DNA of 64,000 nt from Hyparrhenia diplandra (GCA_015847255.1 JADLZK010008248.1:930001-994000); one strand, 5' to 3'; counted from the stretch's first letter, positions 41,280-53,478 are shown. Numbers and translations are program-made. The notes: a model not told the origin generated them from the letters alone.

Positions 41280-43760
41280 ACTTCTAAATTGGCGTATAAT
41301 GAAAAGGCTGCAGTTTTCACAATGCATGATCTAGTGCATGACTTGGCGATTTCACTAGTTGGCGATAAACTTCTGGATAAGACCAAACAACAAAATACTA
41401 TGGGAACAAGCAGGCATTACCAATATGCGTTGCTCGGAGATTGCACAGTCGCAGCACCCAAGTCTATAGCTCAGCTAATAGCACTGCGTTTTCATGACTG
41501 TCGCAGCACCCAAGTATGCGGTGATGCATTTGCATCTACTAAGTCTCTTCAAGTACTGGATTTAAGCGAGTGCTGGGTTCGCAATTTACCAGATTCCATT
41601 AGTGAACTGAAGAAGTTGAGATATCTGAGTGCTCCGGGGGTGCAAGATAAGATGTTTCCAGAATGTGTCACAAAGCTCTTGCATCTAATGTACCTCAATC
41701 TTCGTGGCTCTATGATAGCAGACATACCAGAGTCAATTGGAGAAATGAAAGATCTGATGCATCTCGATTTGACAGGCTGCCACAGAATCAAGCGATTACC
41801 AGACTCATTCATGAGTCTAGAAAAACTGGTGCATGTGGATTTCTTCGGTTGCCCTCTGACGTTAGGTAAATCACAATCGTTTGGGAGGCTGAGCCGATTG
41901 GAGCATTTGACTTTGTCGAAGTGCACGTTCGACGGAGACCTGGCCAAAGCACTGTGTGGCCTCACGGAACTGCAGTATTTGGATCTATCGCAAGCGGTTT
42001 GTTCAGGAAGCCTCTGCAGAGAGCTACAACAAGTCCTTGTCAGGTTCACTAAACTCAGGTTCTTGAATATACATGGATTTCTGGACAAGAACAGAGTTGC
42101 GCGTGCTGAAACTGAGAATTTCATTGAGGCCATCAGCAGCCTTTCCAGTCTAGAGCATCTTCTTCTAGCTTGGAATATGAATCTATATAATATACCAGAA
42201 TCCATTGGGAACCTGAGCAAGCTACGCACACTAGATCTCTCACATTGCGTCAAGCTAGAGAGGCTGCCAGCTGCCATATCTGGAATTGACAACATGAAGA
42301 CTGTGTATGTTGAAGGTTGTGACAGATTAGATAAGTCCACTCTAGCTTTTTTAAAGAATGTTGCAATGGTTCTACCATATTTTGTGGTGCATGCTGGTGA
42401 TAGTGACTCTAACAGCAACCTATGTCATCTTGAAAATGAAAATCCCACTAAACTGGAGATAAGCGGGCTTGAGAATGTGAAGTCCACAGCAGAGGCACAG
42501 AGAATAAAGCTCGTGGATAAGGAAAGGATTAAAGAGCTAGGATTACTATGGACTCGAGATGGAAAGAGATTTGTTGTGGAAGACAAAGATGTTTTGGAAC
42601 AACTAGAACCACCATGCAGTGTAGAAAAAATCAGACTGGAGGGTTATAATAGCTCAGGCTCACCATCCTGGATGATGGACATTGCAAGATATGTTCCTCG
42701 TCTTGTAGATGTTACTCTGGAGGACATGCCCAATTGTAGCAGCCTACCAGCACTTGGTAAGTTACCAAACCTTGTGAAGCTGCGGATCAGACGAATAGAC
42801 AACATGAGGAAGATTGGCCAAGACCTATACGGGACCGGGGGCTTAGAAAAAACATTGTTTCCTCGACTTCAGATCTTTGAGTTGTGGGAAATGAAATGCC
42901 TAGAGGAGTGGAACACATCATACTCATATCACACTGCCAGTGGTGAGAATAGTTTGAACAAGGAGTTCATGTTCCCTAACTTACAGCGTTTGGTTATTGG
43001 ACATTGCCCCCTGCTCAGATTCAAATCCATGTCACTTCTAGCAGAGCAGACGCCACCTATGCCTCTTGGTAAGAACATGACCATAATCCGTAGCGACCAG
43101 TCGTCATGGAAGTGCAGTGCCAAATTCGATGCAGCCACCTCCTCTGCAGCAGCAGCAGCAGCAGCCACCTGGCTTTGTGAAGCGCCTCTACATCAATGGA
43201 GCTTGCTTCGCCACCTCCCTTCCCTCATGGAATTACGCATTGAGGACTGTAGCGATCTCACATGCAGCTCAACAGATTTTCATCGTTGTGTCAAGATACT
43301 ATCTATCAGAGATTGCAAAAGCATTGCTGCACTTCCAGAGAGGCTAGGGGACCTTATCTCTCTCGAAGAACTTCAGATAAGTAGCTGTGAAGGTGTCAAG
43401 GCTCTGCCAGAGAGCATACAACAACTCACCCGCCTCCAAAACCTCAAAATTAAGGGGTGCCCACAGCTAGTTCAGTTTAGATGTCCCCCCTCCCTCGAGA
43501 CTTTATCTCTCAGCGATTGCAAAAGCATGGCTCAACTACCACAGAGGCTGGGAGACCTCTCCTATCTCAAGAAACTTGAGATAAGTGATTGTGAAGGTAT
43601 CAAGGCTCTGCCAGAGAGCATACAACAACTCACGTGTCTCCAACGCCTACAAATTTTTGGCTGCCCTCAGCTAGCTCGGTGGTGCAGATTAGAGGAGAAC
43701 AAGATGAAGCTCGCTCACATCAAAATAAAGTACGTGCTCTCTGAATCGATAAATTTATAA
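41280..43760 (+). CDS. MHD and LRR exon of NLR copy 2, intact
   Basis: Last NLR exon, open for 826 codons from the acceptor at 41279 to TAA at 43758-43760. It enters in phase 0, matching the NB-ARC exon donor at 35242. It opens with FTMHDLVHDLA (MHD at residues 15-17), the nucleotide-sensing switch, then LRRs such as LRYLSAPGV, LMHLDLTGC and LRTLDLSHC. An ENENPTKLEISGLENVKST spacer, a second LRR block and a C-terminal CEGIKALPESIQQL repeat follow. Near 43147 a CAG-type run encodes a short Ala stretch not found in copy 1. A 204-bp (68-residue) block is duplicated close to the C-terminus. Because the upstream NB-ARC exon is broken, this exon is probably not part of a working receptor unless a transcript starts within it (Met at 41262). 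Confidence 0.88.
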   Translation, partial: TSKLAYNEKAAVFTMHDLVHDLAISLVGDKLLDKTKQQNTMGTSRHYQYALLGDCTVAAPKSIAQLIALRFHDCRSTQVCGDAFASTKSLQVLDLSECWVRNLPDSISELKKLRYLSAPGVQDKMFPECVTKLLHLMYLNLRGSMIADIPESIGEMKDLMHLDLTGCHRIKRLPDSFMSLEKLVHVDFFGCPLTLGKSQSFGRLSRLEHLTLSKCTFDGDLAKALCGLTELQYLDLSQAVCSGSLCRELQQVLVRFTKLRFLNIHGFLDKNRVARAETENFIEAISSLSSLEHLLLAWNMNLYNIPESIGNLSKLRTLDLSHCVKLERLPAAISGIDNMKTVYVEGCDRLDKSTLAFLKNVAMVLPYFVVHAGDSDSNSNLCHLENENPTKLEISGLENVKSTAEAQRIKLVDKERIKELGLLWTRDGKRFVVEDKDVLEQLEPPCSVEKIRLEGYNSSGSPSWMMDIARYVPRLVDVTLEDMPNCSSLPALGKLPNLVKLRIRRIDNMRKIGQDLYGTGGLEKTLFPRLQIFELWEMKCLEEWNTSYSYHTASGENSLNKEFMFPNLQRLVIGHCPLLRFKSMSLLAEQTPPMPLGKNMTIIRSDQSSWKCSAKFDAATSSAAAAAAATWLCEAPLHQWSLLRHLPSLMELRIEDCSDLTCSSTDFHRCVKILSIRDCKSIAALPERLGDLISLEELQISSCEGVKALPESIQQLTRLQNLKIKGCPQLVQFRCPPSLETLSLSDCKSMAQLPQRLGDLSYLKKLEISDCEGIKALPESIQQLTCLQRLQIFGCPQLARWCRLEENKMKLAHIKIKYVLSESINL

Positions 43761-44607
43761 TATTCTTTATTTGCATTGACTAGTCTTTTTTATCATCTTA
43801 GTCTTGATGGCTCAAACCTTTGTATTTGAGATTTCTTGGAGTTGTTTTGGTTGCTTGTAATAATAAACAACCATATACATTAGTCGATGCAGAAGCCGAT
43901 ATATTAATATATTCCCTTTTTTAAAAAAGTGTTAGGGTACATTCTCGATTAAATATCTTATAGATGTTTTCTCTCACAACAATCAATAATGTATATATAT
44001 ATATAGAGCATATTATCTCTCTTCTCTTTGCTTGGTGCAACGAGAAGGTGGCTCCTCTTTATTTATCTGTCTATCCCTCTGTTCCAAACTTTATATTCTA
44101 GCTTTTCTAGATAATCTACGTATCTAAAAAGTCAGAACGACTTAGAATTTGAAATTGAGAGAATAAGAACAAAAATACAAGATTGAATGACAGAATGATA
44201 AATAGGTGAAAGTGTTGCCTTTTTTGTTACAAAATATATAGAACACCTGACAGCGAATTCCTTTTCTCTAGTTTAAGATGAAGGAGAAAATTATCAATCA
44301 ATTTCAATACAACAGTAAGAAGTTAGGAAGCTTTTGCTTTAATAGTAAAATGATTAATCTATTATATACAACAACAAAATGGCCTACATGCATATCTGCT
44401 TATTTTCTTTTCATTGATTGGCTTTCCAGGTGTATTAGTTTTTCTGGAGGTGTTAAAGATTGATCAACATTCAGGAGTCTAATAGGGAACTGGGGGAGAC
44501 ACCACTGAAGGTATTTAGTATTTCTCAGTTCCATTAATAATTAATGTCAACTGTACCCATTTTACATGTTTTTGCTGCACGTTACTGGTTGTAAATACTA
44601 AATAGTA
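43761..44607 (+). other. 3' flank of NLR copy 2
   Basis: Aligns in pieces with 23360-24700. It carries a degenerate Stowaway-like piece (44088-44164) and the empty sites for the copy 1 MITE (about 44330) and SINE (about 44418). No gene is seen. Confidence 0.5.
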
Positions 44608-44755
44608 CTTCCTTCGTTCCAAATTGTAGTTCACTTTAGCTTTTCTAGATACATTGTTTTACTATGTATCTAGACATAGTGTATAACTAGGTGCATAGCA
44701 AAGGTAATATATCTAGAAAAGTTATAGTGAATTACAATTTAAAACAGAGGGGGTA
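44606..44755. mobile_element. Stowaway MITE (44608-44753)
   Basis: 146 bp, ends CTTCCTTCGTTCCAAATTG and CAATTTAAAACAGAGGGGG, with TA duplications at 44606-44607 and 44754-44755. Absent from the equivalent place in copy 1 (about 24655). Confidence 0.85.
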
Positions 44756-44819
44756 TACAGTGTTTCTCAGTTACACTAATTCTTCTATCTATAGAACATC
44801 GTCTGCTCTTAAAGGGTAA

Positions 44820-45078
44820 GGTACTACTCCTTTCTTTTTTTACATGTCGTATTAGCTTTGTCTCAAATCAAATATTTTCATCTCTCACCATCAATTTATT
44901 GAACCTTTGTTGTCTCAAACCATGTAACTAGCTATATAATATGAAAATTTATGCTATGGTAAAATTAAAATATGCATCTTATGTTGTTAACATGTACATT
45001 TTTGACATTACTGTGTAAAATTAGAAATGTTTGACTTAGGGCAAAGCTAATACGACATGTAAAGTAACATAGTAGTAC
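44820..45078. mobile_element. MITE with ACATGTCGTATTAGCTTTG arms
   Basis: About 259 bp with inverted arms: GTACTACT, then TTTACATGTCGTATTAGCTT on the left, and the inverse ending AGTAGTAC on the right. Arms are about 60 bp with mismatches. Probably a Stowaway-type element; the target duplication is not clear. Confidence 0.6.
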
Positions 45079-45199
45079 GAAGAAAAACAGCTTCAAAACT
45101 AGAGAATGAGGAGACATAAAAGACAAAAGTATGGATGATGGTAGATGATACTAGAGCCGCTGCTGCCAGCTCACTTTTGTTAGGTGATGCTCCTCTACA

Positions 45200-45890
45200 T
45201 GTTCCTATTCGGCATCTCATACTTACCGCGGCTTTCTTCTGTGGTTCGAGTTTCCTTGCAGGTGCCAACTGCCAAGGAGCTGTGGAAAATGCATGAAGGC
45301 CCCGCCGAAGATCAAACTGAATCTTCTTCTGGCTTGCACTGCACGTTGGAAGGAAGAACGAAGACGACGATATGGTCTACAAGGTGATGATGTGTGTGCG
45401 CTGTGTTGGCAAGGGGTGGAAGAAACAACAGACCACTTGCTGTTGGGCTGCCTTTTCTCGCTGGAGCTCCGGACAAGGATTTTTCAAGGTTTACAATTGT
45501 CGACACCACTGCCAACAGTCTCCGATGCACTCGTCCAATGGTGGTTGTCTCAACGTTCAGAGAAACCTGTTGCAGATGTTAGAAAAAGTGTTTGATATGC
45601 TGGTTCTCCTTACTGCTTGGTGCATTTGGGGTGAACGCAATCAACGTGTATTCAAACTTGTATCCAGGCAGCTTGGATCCAGGAAGGATACAGCTCGCTG
45701 GCCCTGTTGCTCAAAGAAGCGGCGCTGATAGGGGTTGTCTCAAAATTTGTATTGTATAATCGTTATGTGTAGTTCAGCTTAGCGGGTTTAGAGGTTCATG
45801 GTCTACACTTTGCTAAATGTGAACCGCCTAAATCAGGCTTGTAAGATGTAAGAAGCAAACTCTATTCCTCTTAATGAAAAACTTGTGTTC
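45200..45890 (+). mobile_element. LINE 3' end with RT zinc-binding domain remnant
   Basis: The + strand translates, with one frame change, to a zf-RVT-like segment: KIKLNLLLACTARWKEE, RYGLQGDDVCALCWQG then ETTDHLLLGC, and LLTAWCIWGERNQRVF. This is the C-terminal zinc-binding region common after the RT of grass LINEs. A T-rich 3' tail follows to about 45890. The upstream RT is missing. Confidence 0.75.
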
Positions 45891-46139
45891 AGGTTCATGT
45901 TCGAAACAAAAATAATAAGAGGAAAAGTATGGCATTTGAATGTAAAGGGCTAAAGCACTTAAGAATATAATTGTGTGTTCCAAATTCCAATAGGTGAATA
46001 ATTGAGGTGGATTTATTGATTCCTTTGCATTAATATTCGGTTTCCAAAGTCTACGTGGCAGTATCATTATGAACAATTGCGATAAGAACTATATATCAGT
46101 ATTTACTATTTAGTGCTAGGACTATCTGAATTATTTATA
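45891..46139. other. Short spacer before the outer Helitron
   Basis: AT-rich, no feature recognised. The last base (A at 46139) is the host base next to the Helitron CTAG end. Confidence 0.3.
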
Positions 46140-47414
46140 CTAGTTCACCAACCCGTGCTCTCGCACGGGTTAAAATTTTATGGGACACTAACTAATACGA
46201 TTACTTATATAAAATATCTTTTTCTCTTCATTAATGTTCTAAACCAGTAGTTATATATAATAGGTAGTCTATAGTCTATATTCAATTGTGATAATCAATC
46301 AATTTTTTTTTTTTTTTTTGCATCCATGTCCATAGATTTTTTTTTCTTTACACAACACCTTTGTCTATCTCCAATATACATGCAACTGAAACATTTTTTT
46401 TTACTATGATATTTTTAGCTGCAGTTTATATTTTGATGATATGAACATAAATTTTATTTCCCCCTAAATTTTAAGCATGTTAATTCCTTAGGTACAACAT
46501 CTATTATTTTTGCAATAGTGATTATAGCCTACCGATCCGGTGGCAAAATGATTTTGATATTTGTAAGAATTTGAAGAGATCCATATTTTTTATTTCTATA
46601 TAAACTCTTATTTCATACCTTTCTATACTTTAATCTTTAGCATTTGAGGTAGTTGTTGCAATACACGTATCAATTCAAAATTGTATTGCTTCTTGTATCA
46701 TTTATTCTAAATTTTAATGTTATATTTAATATTAAAAGAATATTGTAAGGCCCTAGTCTACCCTCTTAGTTGAATTTGACAATGTCACAAATAGTTATTT
46801 GAGCACGCAACATGCCACTCAAGATGTTGAATTTATTTTATAGTATTAGCATTGTTTTATTGAACAAAAAGCCCTTAAAACTAAGTTGCTAATATTCATA
46901 TACTACAATGTTTCAATCAAAATGTTTTAAAATTTTCCAAGATGACTTGCAAAATTTATAGTCATAAGCGTAAATATAACTTAAAGTGAACTTTAAGTGT
47001 CATAACTACATGGTTTTCTAAACATATATTTCCAAGCTCGATATAAAAAATAATATTTATAACTAATGTATTTTTTAAACAATGGATGTTTAATTATTGT
47101 TCGTAGCTTATATGAGCACGTATTTGTAGATCGAGAGACTTTTGTTAACTGTTTAATATCCGTTGAGGTAGATTATTTATGTGCAAATTCCATTACTTTA
47201 CATTATCTTTCATAATGTCATATATAGGTAATTTAACGCAAATTTAGGGGGTCAAAGCATTGTCTTTCATAAAGATAAAGATGGATAATTTATAAAGAAT
47301 ATTATTGGATTAGTTTAATGATCTTTCAAAAATTGAAGGTTGGTACCCTAGATTTTTAGCATCATTAGGAAAGTTCGAAGTAATTCAATGAAATTATTAT
47401 TAGGTTAATATAAA

Positions 47415-48610
47415 GAAATTATAATGGGACGATCAATAAGGATTATATCAAAAACTGATTTGTGCCAATAATCCACCGTCATTAAAATTAAAATGACAAT
47501 TATACCTCATGGTCTATAAGAAACATATCATGTACGTCACACAACTTAATTTGTAGTTATGAGATCTAGCAAGATGTCCATACCATTAGTGTTCAAAGGC
47601 AGTAGTCGGTGTAGAGTCGCCTCCCTCCTTGGTGTTCACCGGTAAATAATCGGGTGCTGAACGACGGGTAGCTAGTGTAGCGTCGCTTTACAGGTGCGGC
47701 GGCATTGTTGGGGTCGAGCCATTGCAAATGACGTCGATAATCGTCTCGATGTCAACCGGTGTTGTGGTGTCATTGATTTATGTGGATCCGTTCTCGATGA
47801 CTCAAATAAATTATAATGGGCGATCAATAAGGATTATATCAAAAACTGAATTGTTGCAATAATCCAACGTCATTAAAACTAAAATTAAAATGACAATTAT
47901 ACCTAATGGTCTATAAGAAATATATCATGTACGTCACACAAATTAATTTGTAATTATGAGATCTAGCAAGACATCCATACCATTAGTGTTCAAATGCAGT
48001 AGTCGGTGTAGAGTCGCCTTCCACCTTGTTGTTTGCCGGTAAATAATCGGGCGTCGAAGGGACGGGTAGCTAGTGTAGCGTCGCCTTCTAGGTGCGGCGA
48101 CATTGTTGGGGTCAGAGCCATTGCAAATGACATCATTAATCGTCTCGATGTCAACTGGTGTTGTGGTGTCATTGATTATGTGGACCCGTTCTCGATGACT
48201 CAAAGAAATTATAATGGGACGATCAATAAGGATTATATCAAAAATTTATTTGTACCAAATAACCCAACGTCATTAAAATTAAAATTAAAATTAAAATGAC
48301 AATTATACCTAATGGTCTATAGGAAATATATCATGTACGTCACACAAATTAATTTGTAATTATGAGATCGAGCAAGACGTCCATACCATTAGTGTTCACA
48401 GGCAGGTAGTCGGTGTAGAATCGCCGTCCTCCTTTGTGTTCGCCAGTAAATAATCGGGTGTCGAACGACAGGTAGCAAGTATAGCGTTGCCTTCTGGGTG
48501 CGGCGGCATTGTTGGGGTTGGAGCCATTGCAAATGACGTCAAATAATCGTATCAATGTCAACCAGTGTTGTGGTATCATTGATTTATGTGGATCCGTTCT
48601 TGATGACTCA
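47415..48610 (+). repeat. Three tandem copies of a 395-bp unit
   Basis: Copies begin at about 47415, 47806 and 48205 (the anchor ATAATGGG at 47421, 47813 and 48211, periods 392 and 398). Each runs from ATTATAATGGG.CGATCAATA through TAAATAATCGGG.G and GGCATTGTTGGGGT to TTCT.GATGACTCA. The third copy ends at about 48610. Frames of 60-86 codons on both strands recur but match nothing I know. Confidence 0.85.
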
Positions 48611-49422
48611 ATGCATCTAGATGATGCGTCATCTGAGTCGTCTTGTCGTCCTCAGCACGGAGTTGTGCAAGAATTGGGGAAATTGGATTAGTTTCTCACC
48701 CATGGTGGTGCCGATCGCACGATGATTTGTGGGTGCTTCCAACGTTAATAGATGGAGGAGCTATTGATGATGAAGAACATGTTGAACGCATGGTCCGTGT
48801 CCGTTCCACGCTCGTGCTGCTGTGCACGATCTACCCATGCCGCCATTGGTGCTGGTGATAAATTCATCGACTCAAATCTTCCATAACTGAGCTACACCAT
48901 TTAGATATTGCCGACCCTGGAGCCAATTCCGATGTCTGCTCGCATGGCTTCCAGCCGGCCGCCCATACATCTTTGTAGATGGTGCCTGCTAGCTAGGTGC
49001 CTTGTAGATGTTCCATCCACACGCAGCTTCGCCGGCCATCAGGAAGTGCAGTAGGCAACACACACACGTTTTGCAGCATTGCTGCTTCTACACCAACATA
49101 TGAGAATTTGCGTACTGCTCCTCGATCTGGGGTCTTCAAATAAGTGCAGGAGGCTGGACTCCTCCTGTAGATGGTGCACTATACGGTATTGCAATCCATC
49201 CAAACAATGGCACCGGTGTAGATGTATTTTCCTGCGCTGTGATGGATTATTCCTCCTTGCGGCCCGGCGGCTACAAATCAGCAGCCCGGCGGCGGCCGAT
49301 GCCCTGTGGAGTTGTCCTGAGGCGGCGCCCTAAATTTTCTTTTGCTTTCTCCGTTGGAACACCTTGTGCGGGTGAACAGCCCACGATGATCCCTTCCTTG
49401 GTATACGTATATTAGAAAAATA

Positions 49423-52400
49423 CTAGTCCATCAAGGAGCACGGGTTAGAATCAAGATTAGTTAGAGTTTGTTTGTTTATTCTCTAATAGAATAAACAACT
49501 GTTTTTTATATCTATATACATAGTTTTTTTTCCTTTGTATGTCACCTTTGTTTATTTTTAATATGCATTTTGTTGAAACCGCAACAGCTTAGCTTGAACT
49601 GTAATTGCTCATGTTGCAGCCCATACTTATATGACATAATGAAAATAATTATTAGAAATTTAAAATTTAATTGTATAATTCCTACAATTTTACTTAAATG
49701 AAGTGGAAACTCTTGGGCTTACAATTTCTACAATGAATTCTCCTGTTGTGCTTTCTATGGATAAGATTTTTTTGTCCTAAACTACACTGCTAAGAACTAT
49801 GATGGTATACAAAGTCATTTATAACTTATATCACATCGGATACGATCAATGCTAGAGCACAAAATTGGGATGTACGATGGGGTAACGGTGCTAATATCAA
49901 GAAGATACATAAAGTTAAATTCCTTTTTTTTCTTATAAAGGCATTAGATTCCTCACTTGAGGTCATGAACAAATAAGGTTTGCCAAAGTTTGGTTATCGA
50001 CTATTTACAATGTTGTGCCAACATATGGAAACTATATAAAATAACCCCCCAAATTAAGCAGTAAAACCTTATTCTCCATCTAGCTCTAGTAAAGGTTAAG
50101 TTTTTTTAATTAGGAGAAAAACATAAGTACACACATGTACATTTGTTTACAAATTATGTGATTAGGTTTATATATATTTTGAATAATGAAAATCCATCAT
50201 AATCATAAGAACGATATACAAATTATTAGCATTCTACAAACCATGCAAATCAAGATATAAATCTAAATGGAAATTTGAACTATCGACATAGACGAATTTT
50301 TTCAAGCATGAATGTCCAAAAGTTGTACAAACATCATTAGGGGCACTTGAGTTGACCAGTTTTTTTTGTTGTTTTAGTAGAAACGTCACACTTCATGGAT
50401 ATAAAACACAAAAGAAAGCGAGCATCCAAAGTATTCTATCTTGGACTACAATTATAAGAGTCATTCTAAAATCTACTTTGTAGATTATTTGAATAATCAT
50501 TTGAGTAAATTCATTTTTGTATATCTTTTGTACCATGCAACAATTTTTCTACATCTTGTGAGCACTGTAGAGTGTCATCCTCTTTCTCCATGCATGCTTT
50601 CTAGAGAGAAATCTAGAATAAAGAATGTTTATATTTGGAGATCCAATTAAATAGGTTCTTGGAGGAAAATTTTATCACCAGACTCTCGATCCCTATAAAT
50701 TAGGGAAAATGTAAAGAGTCTCTTGGAGGAAAAATGACCAGATATGTGGATTCATCATGCAACAAATTGTTACTCTTATTTTCTTAAAAAATCCAGTGTC
50801 CCATGTCCTGCCATGTCACATCATAATCTCATAGAGAAAATAACACAACAATAATAGCCTGTATCTTTTTGTGTAATTTTATAAAGTGATTTAATTATTT
50901 CATGTTGTTGTAATTTGTCACTACTGAAATAGGATGTTATATCCAAGTCTCATCTAATATTTAATCCCTCATATCCTTGTAAGTGAAAATAACACAATAA
51001 CGACCACATGTTTATTTTTTTGTGAAATTTCATTTTAACTAATTCATGTTACAATTTTAAGCATGAAATAAAATAGAATGATTAGATCTCCTCACATCCA
51101 AGAGACCTTCTAGGTTAACTTAATTAACCACCATAGGGTGCATCGTCATAAAAATTGTCCCTTCAATATTTTTTGTTCTCTAGGATTTCCCAATCTCAAA
51201 TAATGGCTAATATGTCACAGTCACCCAAATTGAACACATAATGGAAGATTTAGAATATCAGTAAATATATTATGTTGATGGAGAAACTATTGGGTGGGGA
51301 TTTTTATTACGTACATGTTAAGGCTTTAAGAGGTTGGATAAGGAAACTATTATTCGAGGCGTTCTGCCTACAATCTTTGTTATGTACTGGACTATTTTTA
51401 GGTGACCGATCAATGAAGCACTTTCTTCCTAGGTTGTTTAACTTCTAAGTGGTTGTATTTACTTACGAATATCTCATGGGTCATACCACTTTTTTTCTTG
51501 TCCCACAAAATGTAGAAAGTTGACTACTTCAGTAACATTGTTTTTAGTGAAACATGGATGAATTACTACCTTAATGACTGGGACCTTGTATACTCATTGC
51601 AAATCAACCATTATATATCCTATATCCTAGGTCCAATCTCTAATCTTTCTACTTCCATCGATTAGGTTTGTATTGAATATAGTCTGATAAGGAAAAATAA
51701 GAATAAGATAGTAACAGAATATGTTATTAAAAAAAACTAATTTACAGATAAACAAAGGGTAGCATCAACGAACCTTGCAATTTACACCATTGCCCATTGT
51801 TTCATCTTGCCCATCTTGGCGGTTGGCGTTAGATCAATGTGATGCATAGTGATGCAACCTTTGTATCAAGCATGTGAATTTCCATAGTAGAAAGCAGCGG
51901 CTTTGATAAATAAATAAAGGGAAGTTATCTTGGATGAAGATTGAAGATAATCAACTGTGAGAGGCAGTTAATGGAGATTGATTCATCCAGGCCTCTGGAA
52001 AGCCACCATGCAATATTTTACGCACACGTATGCACCCACCAAGCCACTTGTACATGCCTAATATCTTTGCCACCGGCAACCAACTGCAGAACAACTTGTA
52101 TCTATATAACAAAAACATATGTCAAATACTCATGTAGTGATTTATACTAATTAAGTCAATTGGATATACATTCACACTCCAAACTTTAGATATGCAACTA
52201 CACAGAACGATTTTGTTTATATGAACTCCGAGCCAAAAAGGCATATTGGCTTTAGTGCAAACTCCCGACGCCAAGGTAGTAAAATTACAACACCATGAGA
52301 AGTAATGAGAACTGCAATGCGCTTATATACAAAACCCAATTCGAACGCCAAAACTTCATTCACGAAATCATTGACCGCTACACATCGTACAAGCATCAGC

Positions 52401-53478
52401 AGACTGTGGAAACAGCTCACCTAAGACACGTGATAGGTCCTGCAAACCGTCGCGCCCCCACTTCGGCTGATGTCTAGCATTGGACGCACACCACTCCTTG
52501 TGCCGAGCTCCTCGGGTAGCTACATCTCTGCGTCACCGCCGTCCGCTGGCATCGTTCTAGGTGGCCCTCGATGCCATCACATCCAGATCCACTTACGTAA
52601 CTATTGATCTCGAAATCGGGAAAAGGGTCCAGGCGTGGAGTTGGAGCTTGGGATTGGGCGGCGAGGTTGGCTGCACGCGCCGACCAAGGAGTAGAAACCG
52701 ATGGGGCTAGGGTGTAGGCAGCGGTGGATTGGCAACGTTGCGTGCCCATGTTGCCACTGGTAGGAATAGGAACGCCGGGGAGAGAACGCGAGATGAAGCC
52801 GATGGTTAGATTAGATGGGTTTTGGGCAACACACGTAAAACACCTAGATTGATTTATGTAGTTATTTTAATTATGTAGCTATTTTAATTAATTGATCCAA
52901 TGGCTATTTATTTGTCATGATCATTGAACGTGACAGTATCAAGCCGATGGTTGGGTTTTGGGCAACACACGTAAAACACCTAGATTGATTTATGTAGTTA
53001 TTTTAGTTATGTAGCTATTTTAATTAATTGATCCAATGGCTATTTATTTGTCATGATCATTGAACGTGACACTATCATATTAACTGCATTGCGTACCGGT
53101 TGGATATTTGGATGGATTTGTTAAAAAATGTAGGACTCGGTTTTCTCAAAAAAAAAAAAAGAGAGATACGTAGTACTTAGTCTATTCATTTTTTTCTGCA
53201 TTGCGTACGTGGTTGGATACTTGGATGGATTTGGTTTCTCCTAAAGAAGAGATACGTATAGTAATATTAGTCTATTTTTAATCTATATAATGACAGTGGT
53301 GGGTAATTTTCTAGATAACAAAAATAGATCTAATGGTCCTAAGTGGTTACAGACATAGATTCGATGGCGGATGTTTCTGATTAACGTGAGAATTTCTAGC
53401 ATTTATCTTTTTTTCTCAAGGCATCTGGTGAGAATTAACGTGGAGCCTCCGTTGGAGCCTCAATTAGTAATAGTAAGA
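49423..53478 (-). mobile_element. Helitron C (inner)
   Basis: The minus strand begins TCTTACTATTACTAATTGAG at 53478 and ends CTAG at 49423. The terminal hairpin is damaged: only one arm, GAGCACGGG-type, remains next to the end. The interior is AT-rich; GC-rich DNA at 52450-52760 has no recognised gene. It appears to sit inside Helitron B close to the latter's 5' end. Confidence 0.65.
52797..53078 (+). repeat. 140-bp tandem duplication in Helitron C
   Basis: AAGCCGATGGTT...GTTTTGGGCAACACACG to CATTGAACGTGACA.TATCA occurs at 52797-52940 and 52941-53078 with few differences, pointing to a fairly recent duplication. Confidence 0.85.

Noticed and set aside
41549..42418. 289-codon open frame on the minus strand
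   Set aside because: It lies wholly within the LRR exon of copy 2 on the other strand and has no family resemblance; it is a shadow of the LRR coding frame.
47415..48610. CRISPR-like or satellite array
   Set aside because: Units of 395 bp without spacers, only three copies, inside a Helitron in plant DNA.
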